Part shown: piece after piece, positions 52,801 to 61,777 of the stretch
Layout of the letters: the number at the start of each line of letters is the position of its first letter
How positions within the stretch are numbered: the first letter of the stretch is position 1
Assembly: GCF_021311115.1 (NCBI RefSeq)
Contig: NZ_JAJTNP010000001.1
Location: forward strand, 186,001-250,000
Direction: 5' to 3'
DNA from: Chryseobacterium gwangjuense
Lineage (GTDB): Bacteria > Bacteroidota > Bacteroidia > Flavobacteriales > Weeksellaceae
Length of the DNA: 64,000 nt
Notes under the pieces: generated by a model
Seen by the model: only the letters and a program-made list of their open reading frames with translations
Database searches by the model: none
Told to the model about the DNA's origin: nothing
Program-made: the position numbers and the translations under genes

Positions 52801-53355
52801 TTATTTTAGAAAAGAATTAATTTTCTCGTTCAGCTGTTCTTCGCTTATCATTCCCAATGTTTCATCTGTTTTATCACCTTTTCTCATAAAAGTAAAAGGA
52901 ATTGCATTGCCAGTCCATTGCTTGAAATTATTTTTGAAGAAATATTCATCCATAAGCTGCCCATCTACAAGAACGGTATGATCCTGAATTCCATGTTCTG
53001 CTACAAAGCGGGGAACTTCCGTATTCCATGCTTCTTTTTGGTCTAAACTTACAAAGGTGATTTTTACGGGTTTTCCCTTTAGTTCTTCAATTTTATTTTT
53101 AAAATGTGGTATTTCTTTTACACAAGGACCACACCATGTTGCAAAAAAATTGGTTACATACAGGGTGTCATTTTTCTTATTTAAAATCTCGGAAACTTTA
53201 TCCAAAGTAAGCATTTTCAAAGGAGCTACCGCAGAAGAGGGTTCTGAAGCGGAAATAGAATCCGTTACTGCAACAGCTTCATCATTTTTCTGGCTTTCTT
53301 TTTTACAACTTGCTATGGCAAACAGAACAAGCGTGGATAAAATTATCTTCTTCAT
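52801..53355 (-). CDS. TlpA/ResA-like thioredoxin lipoprotein
   Basis: The protein has 184 residues. The signal peptide MKKIILSTLVLFAIASC ends at the lipobox. The thioredoxin motif is ATWCGPCVKEIPHF (WCGPC), with TFVSLDQKEAW and a cis-Pro strand NAIPFTFMRKG. It likely acts as a thiol reductant or oxidant in the periplasm, for instance in cytochrome maturation or for a transporter subunit. It is the first gene of the ABC transporter run (15-nt gap) and is divergent from the PaaE-like gene with only 32 bp between starts. Confidence 0.93.
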   Translation of the reverse strand: MKKIILSTLVLFAIASCKKESQKNDEAVAVTDSISASEPSSAVAPLKMLTLDKVSEILNKKNDTLYVTNFFATWCGPCVKEIPHFKNKIEELKGKPVKITFVSLDQKEAWNTEVPRFVAEHGIQDHTVLVDGQLMDEYFFKNNFKQWTGNAIPFTFMRKGDKTDETLGMISEEQLNEKINSFLK

Positions 53356-53387
53356 AAATTATTTTTTATCTATTTTTGAATTGAAGT

Positions 53388-54512
53388 ATGGAACAACAAA
53401 TCTATAAAGGGAAACTGACACAGTTTCATTGGTTAAAAATAGCGAAAAAGCAAGAACTGACCAAAAATACTTTTTCTCTAGAGTTCGAAATTCCAGAGAA
53501 TTTAAAAGGAAATTTTGCGTTTGAAGCCGGGCAGTTTGTTAGTGTGAAATTTCAGGCTCATGGCAAAGAAGTGATCAATGACTATTCGATGACTTCAGCT
53601 CCGTATGAACATAAAATAACATTAGGAATAAAGGTGAATTCTCCAGATGGAGTAACTTCACAATTATTTAAAAATTATAATATTGGTGATGAATTGCTTG
53701 TAAGCGAACCTAGTGGAAGATTTACTTTGGTATCAAAACCCAGTGAGTTTAGAACGATTGTAGGTTTTGCTGCAGGAATTGGAATTACTCCTATTTTAAG
53801 CCACTTCAAAAACATTCTTCACAACGAGCCTAGAACAAGGTTGTTTTTATTTTATGGAAATAAGAGTTCACAGGATTTAGTTTACAGAGAACAGCTGGAC
53901 AATCTTGCCAGAACTTGCGGCGAACGATTACAGATTTTCTATTTTTATTCTCAAGAAAAAACATCCAATAACTTCTTTTACGGAAGGCTGGATGAAAAAA
54001 AGCTGGGTTTAATCATCAATCAGATTCTTCATTTGGATGATACTGATGAAGAATCTACGATCTGGGATGCAGTAGACGATGTATTAATTTGCGGAAAAGG
54101 AGAAATGATTAAAACATTGGCAAATGCTTGTTATCATCACGGAATTCCGAAGAAAAATATTCATTTTGAGCTTTTTGAAGAGTTTAATGACAATATTTAT
54201 CCTATAGAAAAAGAATTTCCTCTCATTGAAAATGTAGCAGTAGAGTTTAAAATGTTAGGTCAAAAATATGAAACCGAACTTCCGGACAATAAGGAAAAAA
54301 TTCTGCAACAACTATTGATTCAGAAGTTTCCGGTACCGTATTCATGTAAATCAGGAATCTGCGGTAGCTGCGAATGTATTTTGGAGGAAGGAGAAGTAGA
54401 ACTTCTTGAAAATGAATATTTAACGGAAAAAGAAGAAAAGAAAGGACATATTTTAGCTTGTATGTCTATTGCTAAAAGTAAAAAAATAAAGCTTAACTTT
54501 GATTTTAGTTGA
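53388..54512 (+). CDS. PaaE-like flavodoxin-reductase / 2Fe-2S ferredoxin protein
   Basis: The protein has 374 residues. The FAD domain shows NDYSMTSAPYEH, the NAD domain AAGIGITPILSHF, and the C-terminal plant-type ferredoxin domain has YSCKSGICGSCECI with a final Cys in ILACMS (Cx4Cx2C...C). The order FNR-like then ferredoxin matches PaaE (phenylacetyl-CoA epoxidase reductase) and related electron-transfer enzymes. No paa genes are nearby, so the partner is unknown. Its stop overlaps the next gene's TTG start. Confidence 0.92.
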   Translation: MEQQIYKGKLTQFHWLKIAKKQELTKNTFSLEFEIPENLKGNFAFEAGQFVSVKFQAHGKEVINDYSMTSAPYEHKITLGIKVNSPDGVTSQLFKNYNIGDELLVSEPSGRFTLVSKPSEFRTIVGFAAGIGITPILSHFKNILHNEPRTRLFLFYGNKSSQDLVYREQLDNLARTCGERLQIFYFYSQEKTSNNFFYGRLDEKKLGLIINQILHLDDTDEESTIWDAVDDVLICGKGEMIKTLANACYHHGIPKKNIHFELFEEFNDNIYPIEKEFPLIENVAVEFKMLGQKYETELPDNKEKILQQLLIQKFPVPYSCKSGICGSCECILEEGEVELLENEYLTEKEEKKGHILACMSIAKSKKIKLNFDFS

Positions 54513-55126
54513 GAATTCTAAAAAACATATATCGCCTTTTTTTGTCATCAGTAGAACTTGGAGTTTTATTGATTATTTTGGCGAATGCATGGGTTTTTGC
54601 TCTTACGAACGGAAGAACTTATACCAAAATATCTAAAATTCCCCCCAGAGAAATTGCGCTCGTTCTGGGAACTTCACCCAAGATGAGATCGGGAATTTCC
54701 AATCCGTATTTTACGAAAAGAATGGATGCAGCGGCACTACTTTATCATCATGGAAAAATTAAAAAGATCATAGTAAGCGGAGAGAAAAGCAAAGGGTACA
54801 ACGAACCTGCTGCCATGAAAAATTATCTGGTATATGAAGAAGGAGTTCCCGAAGAAATTATTATTGAAGATCCTAAAGGATTTAATACCTATAAAAGCAT
54901 TTTACGCTGTAAAAATGTCTATAAAGGAAAACATGTGATCATTGTATCTCAAGGTTTTCATAATCTCCGTGCTTTATTTTTTGCAAGAAATAATAATATG
55001 AATGCTTTGGGATTTGATGCTCAGGATGTTAACAAACCGGAAAGTTACTACAGAAACCAATCCAGAGAAGTTCTTGCCAGAGTGGCTGCTGTAGTATATT
55101 ATATTTTGGGAATATCTCCTGATTAG
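54509..55126 (+). CDS. SanA-like DUF218 envelope protein
   Basis: The protein has 205 residues. The start is a TTG at 54509 that overlaps the upstream stop (TTGA); the first ATG lies far inside the conserved domain, so the TTG is preferred. One N-terminal transmembrane helix (residues about 14-33) is followed by the DUF218 domain: IALVLGTSPKMRSGISNPYF, KIIVSGEKSKGYNEPAAMKN, and IVSQGFHNLRALFFA. Members such as SanA/YdcF affect envelope permeability, with vancomycin sensitivity in mutants. It is tail-to-tail with the TamA-like gene; the stop codons overlap. Confidence 0.9.
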   Translation: MRILKNIYRLFLSSVELGVLLIILANAWVFALTNGRTYTKISKIPPREIALVLGTSPKMRSGISNPYFTKRMDAAALLYHHGKIKKIIVSGEKSKGYNEPAAMKNYLVYEEGVPEEIIIEDPKGFNTYKSILRCKNVYKGKHVIIVSQGFHNLRALFFARNNNMNALGFDAQDVNKPESYYRNQSREVLARVAAVVYYILGISPD

Positions 55127-57699
55127 AAAGGATAACCAAAACCTATATTAAAGGTAGGTTTTAACGGATTAAATTCTTTGAATCTCCATTTTTCTCCTTC
55201 AGGTTTATTCGGATCATAGATTTTGTAGGCAAAATCGAATCTAAGCTTAATATAAGCAATATTCACTCTTATTCCGAAACCACTTCCGATACCCACCTGT
55301 CCTAAAAATTTATTGAATTTAAACTGATCATTAAATCCATTATCTCGTAAGCTCCAAATGTTCCCGATATCTGTAAAAATTGCTCCTTCATACATATCAT
55401 TGAAAGGAACTCGATATTCGATATTGGTGGTCAGCTTCAGATTGTCCATAACGTAAGTACGCACTTTTTCATCAACCTGCGAATTCGCAGGTCCCAATCC
55501 TCCAAAAACAGTCCATGCTCTGATATCATTGGGTCCTCCGTTAATATAAGAACGTATTACAGGCATTGAAGAAGAGTTTCCATAAGGAATTCCGATTCCC
55601 ATAAATTGTCTTAACACCAATGTCTGATTACCGAATTTAATATATTTTCTGATGTCAAAATCAAATTTTACAAACTGAGAATAAGGGACTCCGAATATTG
55701 TACGCTGCGGATTTGATGCAACGATACCGCTTTCTTCTCTTTTCTGATTAAAAATACTTGGAATATTACCCGCGAATTCTACCTTTCCATTGAAATAGAA
55801 AGGGTTTTCGTAATCCCTTTTACCAATTTCGTTATAGATAAAGTTATAGATCATAGAAGAAATGATCACATCCTGTGTTTGTCTGTCCTTGTTAATCAGA
55901 GACTGATGGAAACTATTCAGATCATTGGTTTGTTGTGCATCAAGACTGTTTCTATAACCTTCATCTTTTATAATCTGCGCTGAAACTGCGTCTGCTGAAA
56001 GTAAGCCAGCATTATATTTTTGACCTGTAACAGAGTCAAACTGGAAATAATCCTCATAAACGAGATCTCTGATTTTTGCATCATTTACAAAGAAATCGTA
56101 GTAAGCGCTTTTATTTTTCGTTAAACTCAATTGAAGGTTAAATAATGTCAATCTATGGGTAATCCTATCATTGACATTGGCTGCGTAATTAAGTCCTGTA
56201 TTAAAGTTTATTCTCCCCAATCCGATATTATTCTGAATTGATGATCCTAAAAGAATAGAGGTCGTAGGAGTGTAACGCTTAGGAATCAGTTTATAATAAT
56301 TAAAAGGAACTAGTAGTCTAGGAAAATTAAGAGCAACCTGAGCGGTTAGTTCATAGGCTAAAATCCTTTTATCTAAATTCTTAGGGTTTTTAATGGTACC
56401 AAAGGTTCCGGCAACACTGGTCGATAAGTTTTCTGCTCCTCCAAAAACATTTCGGGTCACTAAATCTACAGATGGAGCAACACCAAAATTCAATAATGGA
56501 GAGTAATTGACATCGGTTGCCACTTTAATATCATATTTATCAAGTGGTTTCAGGATATAAAGAACATCTACTATACTGTCGTTCGGAGAGGTTCCGCCTC
56601 CTCTTCTTAAAGAATCTTTCGCCTTCAGAATACTGAAGTTATTCATAGACAGAATATTTCTTTTCGTAACATCCAGCTGTTTTTGATCATAGATCGAATT
56701 TGGAGCGACGATGATTGACCTCCAGAGCGCAGGAGTTCTATACTGTTCATTAATTTTATGAAACCTAATTCTTCTAAGACTGTCTTTCTTTGTGTTTTTA
56801 GGAAAATCACTTATCCTGTCAACTATGGCTACATCCACATTTCCAAAGGTTGCAATTTTATAGGGCGTATTTACAGAATCTTTATGGATTTCTAAGGTTA
56901 AAGGAACATTTTTAGTGCTTTTCAGTGAGTCTGCCACAAAACCAACCTCTTCTCCGGAAGCGTTGAATTTATAGTATCCCTGTTCTCTCATCACCTCATT
57001 AATTCTGTTCACTTCCTTTTCCAACACAGTCTGGTCAAGAATTTGTCCGGATTTGATAAGGCTTTTCTGTAAATTCAGCTGATAATTACTTTTTATACCG
57101 GGATCAGGAATGTTATAATAGTATTCTTTGATGAGCGTAGGATCATTATGGGTAATATAATAGGTGGTCTGAGCTTTTTTAGAAGTAGAATCTGTGGTAA
57201 TTTTAAACTTTACTTTTGCATCCCAATATCCTTTATATCCCATTCGGTTTTCAATGGATTCGGCTCCTTTTTCCGTTCTTGTAGGATCCAGAATAACAGG
57301 GGCGGATCCCCAGTTATGATATAGCCTGTCCAGAAATAAACTTTTGCCTACACTGCTTTTCATGTTGTATTTCAAAAAAAGAGAATCTCTTAGTTTCTGA
57401 TCTCTCATTTCGTTGGGATACGTCATATATTCATTAAGAATAGTATCATATTTAGGATCCGCAGCATTATACAACCATAAACTCAAAGGCATGAAAAGAA
57501 ACTGTTTCTTATTCGGTTTTTGCTGTACATAGCCTTTTAATTCACTATCAAAAGGTTGTTTGGTATCTTCGAATTCAAATGAATTTTTGGTAAGCAAATA
57601 TTCTCCGTCAGGAACTTTTTTGGTGGTGCTACAAGCATAAAGTAGCCCCACAAATGTTGCAAATGATATAATTTTATAATATTTTTGAGGAGAATTCAT
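55123..57699 (-). CDS. TamA/BamA-family outer-membrane assembly protein, lipidated form
   Basis: The start was set at ATG 57699 so that the N-terminus is MNSPQKYYKIISFATFVGLL and the lipobox is LLYAC; an upstream ATG at 57717 would overlap the divergent gene's coding region. The protein has 858 residues. The N-terminal half contains POTRA-like units (VPLTLEIHKDSVNTPYKIAT, LRRIRFHKINEQY). The C-terminal half is an Omp85-type barrel with the conserved GGPNDIRAWTVFGGLGP (variant of the lid-lock motif) and a final aromatic (FNIGFGYPF). Such lipidated Omp85 proteins occur in Bacteroidota and insert or export outer-membrane proteins. Confidence 0.9.
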   Translation of the reverse strand: MNSPQKYYKIISFATFVGLLYACSTTKKVPDGEYLLTKNSFEFEDTKQPFDSELKGYVQQKPNKKQFLFMPLSLWLYNAADPKYDTILNEYMTYPNEMRDQKLRDSLFLKYNMKSSVGKSLFLDRLYHNWGSAPVILDPTRTEKGAESIENRMGYKGYWDAKVKFKITTDSTSKKAQTTYYITHNDPTLIKEYYYNIPDPGIKSNYQLNLQKSLIKSGQILDQTVLEKEVNRINEVMREQGYYKFNASGEEVGFVADSLKSTKNVPLTLEIHKDSVNTPYKIATFGNVDVAIVDRISDFPKNTKKDSLRRIRFHKINEQYRTPALWRSIIVAPNSIYDQKQLDVTKRNILSMNNFSILKAKDSLRRGGGTSPNDSIVDVLYILKPLDKYDIKVATDVNYSPLLNFGVAPSVDLVTRNVFGGAENLSTSVAGTFGTIKNPKNLDKRILAYELTAQVALNFPRLLVPFNYYKLIPKRYTPTTSILLGSSIQNNIGLGRINFNTGLNYAANVNDRITHRLTLFNLQLSLTKNKSAYYDFFVNDAKIRDLVYEDYFQFDSVTGQKYNAGLLSADAVSAQIIKDEGYRNSLDAQQTNDLNSFHQSLINKDRQTQDVIISSMIYNFIYNEIGKRDYENPFYFNGKVEFAGNIPSIFNQKREESGIVASNPQRTIFGVPYSQFVKFDFDIRKYIKFGNQTLVLRQFMGIGIPYGNSSSMPVIRSYINGGPNDIRAWTVFGGLGPANSQVDEKVRTYVMDNLKLTTNIEYRVPFNDMYEGAIFTDIGNIWSLRDNGFNDQFKFNKFLGQVGIGSGFGIRVNIAYIKLRFDFAYKIYDPNKPEGEKWRFKEFNPLKPTFNIGFGYPF

Positions 57700-57702
57700 A
57701 AA

Positions 57703-58431
57703 ATGCTTACAGCTCATACAATAAAAATTTTACAGTCTTTAGATAAAAAGAAGTTCAGACAAAAATACAATTTGTTTTTGGTTGAAGGTAATAAAACCAT
57801 CCGAGAACTCTTCAATTCTAACTTTAAAATTAAAGAAATATTCTCTACCGATCCACAAAAATTGGATTGCGGTACGATACCCGTTACTCATGTCTCTGAA
57901 AATGAATTGAAAAAGATCAGTTTTTTGATGAATCCTAAAGATTCCGTTGCTGTTTGCTGGCTTAATGAGGAACAGGCTGAAATCGTAGACAAAAAGATTC
58001 AGCTTGTTTTAGATGGTATTCAGGATCCAGGAAATTTAGGGACGATTATCCGTTTAGCAGATTGGTTTGGAATAGAACAGATTGTTTGCAGCGAAGATAC
58101 CGTAGATTTTTATAATCCAAAAGTTGTTCAGGCGACAATGGGGTCATTCACGAGAGTAAATGTTGTGTACACAAACCTTACAGAATATCTTTCAAATACT
58201 CAAAATATCAATGTAGGAACGGATATGGTAGGAGAGAGTATTTATACTTTTGAAAAACCTGAAAATCTGAATTTAATTTTAGGAAATGAAGGTAACGGAA
58301 TACGTCCGGAAACAGAAAAATTACTTCAGAAAAATATTACAATCCCAAGATTCGGAAAATCCCAGTCTACAGAAAGCCTGAATGTTTCTATGGCAGCAGG
58401 GATTATTTTAGGACAACTGTTTTCAAAATAA
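57703..58431 (+). CDS. TrmH/SpoU-family RNA 2'-O-methyltransferase
   Basis: The start was set at ATG 57703; an in-frame TTG upstream adds six residues inside the divergent gene. The protein has 242 residues. An N-terminal substrate-binding part (KKKFRQKYNLFLVEGNKTIR) precedes the SPOUT knot: motif 1 GIQDPGNLGTIIRLADWFGI, motif 2 LNLILGNEGNGI and motif 3 STESLNVSMAAGI. It uses SAM to methylate ribose 2'-OH on tRNA or rRNA; which site is not resolvable. The divergent lipidated Omp85 gene starts only 3 bp away. Confidence 0.93.
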   Translation: MLTAHTIKILQSLDKKKFRQKYNLFLVEGNKTIRELFNSNFKIKEIFSTDPQKLDCGTIPVTHVSENELKKISFLMNPKDSVAVCWLNEEQAEIVDKKIQLVLDGIQDPGNLGTIIRLADWFGIEQIVCSEDTVDFYNPKVVQATMGSFTRVNVVYTNLTEYLSNTQNINVGTDMVGESIYTFEKPENLNLILGNEGNGIRPETEKLLQKNITIPRFGKSQSTESLNVSMAAGIILGQLFSK

Positions 58432-58459
58432 TAGGGAAGAGGTAAGAAGTAAAAAGTTA

Positions 58460-58500
58460 AAGGTTAGAAATTAGCCTATATAAAACAAATTTCTAACCTT
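58460..58500. terminator. Hairpin between the convergent TrmH and unknown genes
   Basis: A perfect 12-bp stem AAGGTTAGAAAT / ATTTCTAACCTT with a 17-nt loop is followed by CAAGTTTTAATTT. It could end transcripts from both sides. Confidence 0.6.
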
Positions 58501-58511
58501 CAAGTTTTAAT

Positions 58512-59009
58512 TTAAATCAGTTGTTCCAAACTGGAGACACTTTTGTTCTTTTGATATTCTTCCAATTTTTTTCTTACCATTTTCAAGGCAATAGGAGCAA
58601 TGTATATTAAAGCGGCACCTATCAGTTTTTTCTTCCAATTGGAGCTGCCCATATTCTTTTTTGCATAGTTTCCTACAAGAGCTGTTACTCCCAGTTTTAC
58701 TACACTATCCAATGCATTTCCTTTAAGCGCAGAACTGGCAATTCCCAATGCTGTACTTTTATTCATGAATACATCTTTTACTTCTGTAGCAAGCTGCTTC
58801 GCAATTACATCTTTTCTTAAAACGATCTTCTCATCTCCGTCTTCGTCTACTTTCTCCTGCAGATACTGATCGGTAAGTCCATTGGTAAATGCACTTAAGC
58901 TCTCTTTTGTATTTTTAAAAGTTAAAAGCCCCTCCAAATCATTAATTTCATTTTTTAATAATTTTTTCTTGATTCTTAACTCCTGTATGCTCTCATATTT
59001 TGCACTCAT
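58512..59009 (-). CDS. Conserved protein of unknown function near the holin-X/YtxH genes
   Basis: The protein has 165 residues. The N-terminal region is a predicted coiled coil (IQELRIKKKLLKNEINDLEG). The middle is KGNALDSVVKLGVTALVGNY followed by a weak hydrophobic segment KKLIGAALIYIAPIALKMV near the C-terminus, suggesting membrane association. I recognise no named domain. It follows the holin-X-like gene by 3 nt and is probably co-translated, so I consider it part of an envelope-stress operon with that gene. Confidence 0.75.
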   Translation of the reverse strand: MSAKYESIQELRIKKKLLKNEINDLEGLLTFKNTKESLSAFTNGLTDQYLQEKVDEDGDEKIVLRKDVIAKQLATEVKDVFMNKSTALGIASSALKGNALDSVVKLGVTALVGNYAKKNMGSSNWKKKLIGAALIYIAPIALKMVRKKLEEYQKNKSVSSLEQLI

Positions 59010-59012
59010 GGT

Positions 59013-59321
59013 TTAATGATTTAAAAATTTGATTACCTTATCTGCTACAGAATATACTATTTTTTGTTTGAAAGCTACAATGAAAATCATGATTACGAAA
59101 TAAAATGCAGCAACAATTAAAAAACCGTAAGAAGTATTGTCCAATGCTTTTCCTATAAGAAATGCAATTCCAAAATTAAAAAGAATGATGAAAAATGCAA
59201 AAGCAACCAACATAATGACAAGGTAAGTAATAATACCCGCAGAAAGAGAAGACTTTTCTGTAGCTTCAAGCTTGAGCAGGTCTATTCTTTTCGATGCATA
59301 TTCTTTAATAGTTTCTACCAT
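59013..59321 (-). CDS. Holin-X-like (DUF1469) membrane protein
   Basis: The protein has 102 residues. The N-terminus VETIKEYASKRIDLLKLEAT is an amphipathic helix, followed by two long transmembrane helices (about 30-55 and 65-88). This is the layout of the phage holin-X/DUF1469 family. It is not evidence of prophage: chromosomal copies beside ytxH are common in Bacteroidota, where they are thought to aid envelope stability. The next gene starts 3 nt after its stop. Confidence 0.85.
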   Translation of the reverse strand: MVETIKEYASKRIDLLKLEATEKSSLSAGIITYLVIMLVAFAFFIILFNFGIAFLIGKALDNTSYGFLIVAAFYFVIMIFIVAFKQKIVYSVADKVIKFLNH

Positions 59322-59337
59322 TGTTTTTGTTTAAAGT

Positions 59338-59372
59338 TACAAAAAAAGGAACTTTCATTCACAAAGTTCCTT
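59338..59372 (-). terminator. Terminator after ytxH
   Basis: A 10-bp stem AAGGAACTTT / AAAGTTCCTT with a 7-nt loop is preceded on the plus strand by an A-run, which gives the U-tract of the minus transcript. It separates ytxH from the downstream holin-X pair. Confidence 0.85.
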
Positions 59373-59405
59373 CTTATAATTTATTCCAGAAAAATAAATT
59401 ATGTA

Positions 59406-59753
59406 TTATTTCAGATCATTCAATTCTGCTTCTACATCCTTTACAACATCTGTAGTTTTAGCAACAATTTGATCTTTATATTTATCATAACCATCCTTTA
59501 CAGTATGTGCTACATTATTTGCTGTTTCTTTAAAAGTAGACGAAATGTTACCATACTGATCTTTTACTTTTTCAGAAACTTCTCCGTATTTACTTCTTGC
59601 CTGATCTTTTAAATCATTTGCTTTATTTTTAATTTTCTTTCTCGTTTCTTTTCCTTCTTCCGGAGCATAAAGCATTCCCAAAATAACTCCTGCAGCTGCT
59701 CCTGCAAGAAGTCCTGCCAAAATTCCCGCTGTATTGTTTCCTTTTCTAGACAT
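59406..59753 (-). CDS. YtxH-domain general-stress protein
   Basis: The protein has 115 residues. The N-terminal part is a Gly/Ala-rich transmembrane helix, AGILAGLLAGAAAGVILGML, followed by YAPEEGKETRKKIKNKANDL, which is the YtxH signature. The remainder is a long amphipathic helix rich in Lys, Asp and Val (KVKDQYGNISSTFKETANNV). YtxH proteins are induced by envelope or general stress. It lies 84 nt upstream of the holin-X-like gene but has its own terminator. Confidence 0.92.
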   Translation of the reverse strand: MSRKGNNTAGILAGLLAGAAAGVILGMLYAPEEGKETRKKIKNKANDLKDQARSKYGEVSEKVKDQYGNISSTFKETANNVAHTVKDGYDKYKDQIVAKTTDVVKDVEAELNDLK

Positions 59754-59847
59754 TTCTTGTTTTTTTAATAGTTAATAAAATTAGTTTTTACGGTAAAAAT
59801 AATTACAATTAATATACCAAAGGATAGAAATCGGCTATTAAAAAATG

Positions 59848-60522
59848 TTAAATCTTCTGAATATAAGCCAGTATGCTTTCTATGGTCTGTTCTTTGGTAA
59901 GAAGACTGTTGTCTATGACAATGGCATCATCAGCCTGCCTTAATGGCGCAATTTCTCTTTCGCTGTCTATTTTGTCACGTTCTATCAGATTTTCTTTTAC
60001 TTGCTGTTCTTCAGCTTGTATTCCCAAACCTATAAGTTCCTGATATCTTCTCTTTGTTCTTTCGTCTATGCTTGCTGTAAGAAAAAATTTGTAATCAGCA
60101 TTAGGAAGAACCACGGTTCCTATATCTCTTCCATCCATGATAATTCCACCTTTATCTGCTAATGAACGCTGTGCTTCAAGTAAAAAATCTCTAATTTCTT
60201 TTTGCTTAGCTACCAAACTTACATTATCTGAAACCTCATTGGTTCTGATCTGTTTGGAAATATCAATATGATTAAGAAAAAGCACAAGCTCGGTTCCTAC
60301 ATTTTTAAATTCCAATTCAATCTGATCCAACGAAGAAAATAATTCGTTCAAATTAATGGTCCCATCTTCATTAAGACAATTTTGAAGAGCAAACCAAGTC
60401 ACCCCTCTGTAAAGAGCTCCCGTATCTAAATGAATAAGCCCAAGTTTTTCGGCAATCACTTTAGATATCGAACTTTTTCCGGTAGATGAGTACCCATCAA
60501 TTGCTATTACAGGTTTTTTCAT
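59848..60522 (-). CDS. cmk: Cytidylate kinase
   Basis: The protein has 224 residues. The P-loop is AIDGYSSTGKSSISK, with GLIHLDTGALYRGVTW for nucleotide binding and IIMDGRDIGTVVLPNAD for the CMP site. The lid and Arg residues are in SIDERTKRRYQEL. It phosphorylates CMP/dCMP for nucleic-acid and lipid synthesis. Cmk is downstream of porQ on the same strand; a short hairpin lies 9 nt upstream of its ATG, and a stronger terminator-like hairpin is further upstream. Confidence 0.96.
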   Translation of the reverse strand: MKKPVIAIDGYSSTGKSSISKVIAEKLGLIHLDTGALYRGVTWFALQNCLNEDGTINLNELFSSLDQIELEFKNVGTELVLFLNHIDISKQIRTNEVSDNVSLVAKQKEIRDFLLEAQRSLADKGGIIMDGRDIGTVVLPNADYKFFLTASIDERTKRRYQELIGLGIQAEEQQVKENLIERDKIDSEREIAPLRQADDAIVIDNSLLTKEQTIESILAYIQKI

Positions 60523-60530
60523 CCTACAAA

Positions 60531-60551
60531 TTTCAAGAAAATTTCTTGAAA
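60531..60551. promoter_or_regulatory. Hairpin just upstream of the cmk start
   Basis: A perfect 10-bp stem TTTCAAGAAA / TTTCTTGAAA with a one-base centre lies 9 nt from the cmk ATG. It could be a palindromic operator or an mRNA stem affecting translation start. Confidence 0.4.
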
Positions 60552-60559
60552 AAAGTAAG

Positions 60560-60585
60560 AAACCTTAAGAAATTTCTTAAGGTTT
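60560..60585 (-). terminator. Perfect palindrome after porQ
   Basis: A 26-bp perfect palindrome with half site AAACCTTAAGAAA lies 34 nt past the porQ stop; the minus transcript continues CTTACTTTTTT. It probably ends most porQ transcripts before cmk. Confidence 0.75.
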
Positions 60586-60618
60586 TATATTATTTAATGA
60601 TAAAATTTTTAATTCGAA

Positions 60619-61611
60619 TTAATATCCTGCATGACTTGACAGATCTACAGAAACACCTATCTGATTGACATTGGAAGAGTTATGGTATCTTACGTGAGCA
60701 TAATCAATTCTGAATCTTGACAATTTAATTCCAAAGCCGGCAGAAAGTCCTGAAAAGTTTCTTTGATCGGCAACAGCCAACTCATTTCCTCTTTTCACAT
60801 TGTATCCTAATCTGATATTAAAGCTTTTTTCCGGGAAAAGCTCAGCTCCGATAGAAAAGTGATCGGCAATTTTTCTTCCCACATTTACTTCTTGTCCGTC
60901 TACATTATATTCTGAAGAAATATCAAATTGCTGAAGATCATGTGCCGTAATAGTAACCGCTAAAGGAATGGTCTTTAAAATTTTTGTATATCCTAAATCT
61001 ACTCTGAACGGAAGATTTTCTCTTGTTCCGTTGAAAGACTTGAACTGATATCCGAAATTTCTCGCCACTACCGATACCACTTCTTTATTTTTTTTGTTGT
61101 GATAAGTAATTCCTGCTGTTCCGGAAATAGCAGAAGATGTATAATTATCAATTTTTGAAGTGATGAAGTTTAATCCCCCTCCAATTGTCCAGTCTTCTTC
61201 AAACTGATAAGCATATCCTGCTCCGATGGCTACATCTGAGGCTGAAAATTCTCCATTTTCAAAACCACTTTCATCTGTTCTGGGAATGTTGCCGTAACTC
61301 ATGTAACGGGCATTCACAGTGGCCATATGTCCATTATCAAAGTCTTTTGCATAAGCAATCGTTCCATACTTTGAATCGGCCAAATAAGCGGTTCCGTTTA
61401 CAGAAAGTTGTTGATCTGAGTCTTTATTGAGCAATGCAGGGTTTGCAATTGCAAAGGAAACATCATAATCTCTTATCGTAATTGCGTCTCCTCCCAAAGC
61501 TGCTTGTCTTGCAGATACAGGAATATTTAAGAAAGGATAAACATTTGTTCCTGTTTGTGCATAAGAAACAATTCCTGACAGAAATAATGAAAAAATGATA
61601 ATTTTCTTCAA
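60619..61611 (-). CDS. porQ: Type IX secretion system protein PorQ
   Basis: The protein has 330 residues. The signal peptide is MKKIIIFSLFLSGIVSYAQ. The mature protein begins TGTNVYPFLNIPVSARQAAL with the PFxNxPxSARxAALGG hallmark of the PorV/PorQ outer-membrane family, then beta strands ending DYAHVRYHNSSNVNQIGVSV. The lack of the PorV-specific long plug and the length suit PorQ. It helps deliver cargo with type IX sorting domains, such as the protein at 29604-31436. Adjacent to cmk, as in other Flavobacteriia I recall. Confidence 0.9.
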   Translation of the reverse strand: MKKIIIFSLFLSGIVSYAQTGTNVYPFLNIPVSARQAALGGDAITIRDYDVSFAIANPALLNKDSDQQLSVNGTAYLADSKYGTIAYAKDFDNGHMATVNARYMSYGNIPRTDESGFENGEFSASDVAIGAGYAYQFEEDWTIGGGLNFITSKIDNYTSSAISGTAGITYHNKKNKEVVSVVARNFGYQFKSFNGTRENLPFRVDLGYTKILKTIPLAVTITAHDLQQFDISSEYNVDGQEVNVGRKIADHFSIGAELFPEKSFNIRLGYNVKRGNELAVADQRNFSGLSAGFGIKLSRFRIDYAHVRYHNSSNVNQIGVSVDLSSHAGY

Positions 61612-61697
61612 TTCAATTTATAATTAATGCAAAAATAATCCTTTTTCGTACGTAGCAAAATATTTAGAACATTATTTACACCTAAATATTTTTCTTT

Positions 61698-61724
61698 TTG
61701 CAATATTTTTAATGATTATATTTG
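61698..61724 (+). promoter_or_regulatory. Candidate promoter of pyrH
   Basis: TTG at 61698-61700, a 16-nt spacer and TATATTTG at 61717-61724. The spacer is slightly short for the class. The predicted start near 61731 gives a leader of about 47 nt. Confidence 0.45.
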
Positions 61725-61777
61725 CAGCATCAAATTTAAAAGAATTTGGTTCTAAAATAAACTCTTAAAAATAAAAG

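Noticed and set aside
59013..59321. Possible prophage, suggested by a holin-like protein
   Set aside because: No other phage gene is near; the DUF1469/YtxH pairing is a normal chromosomal stress module.
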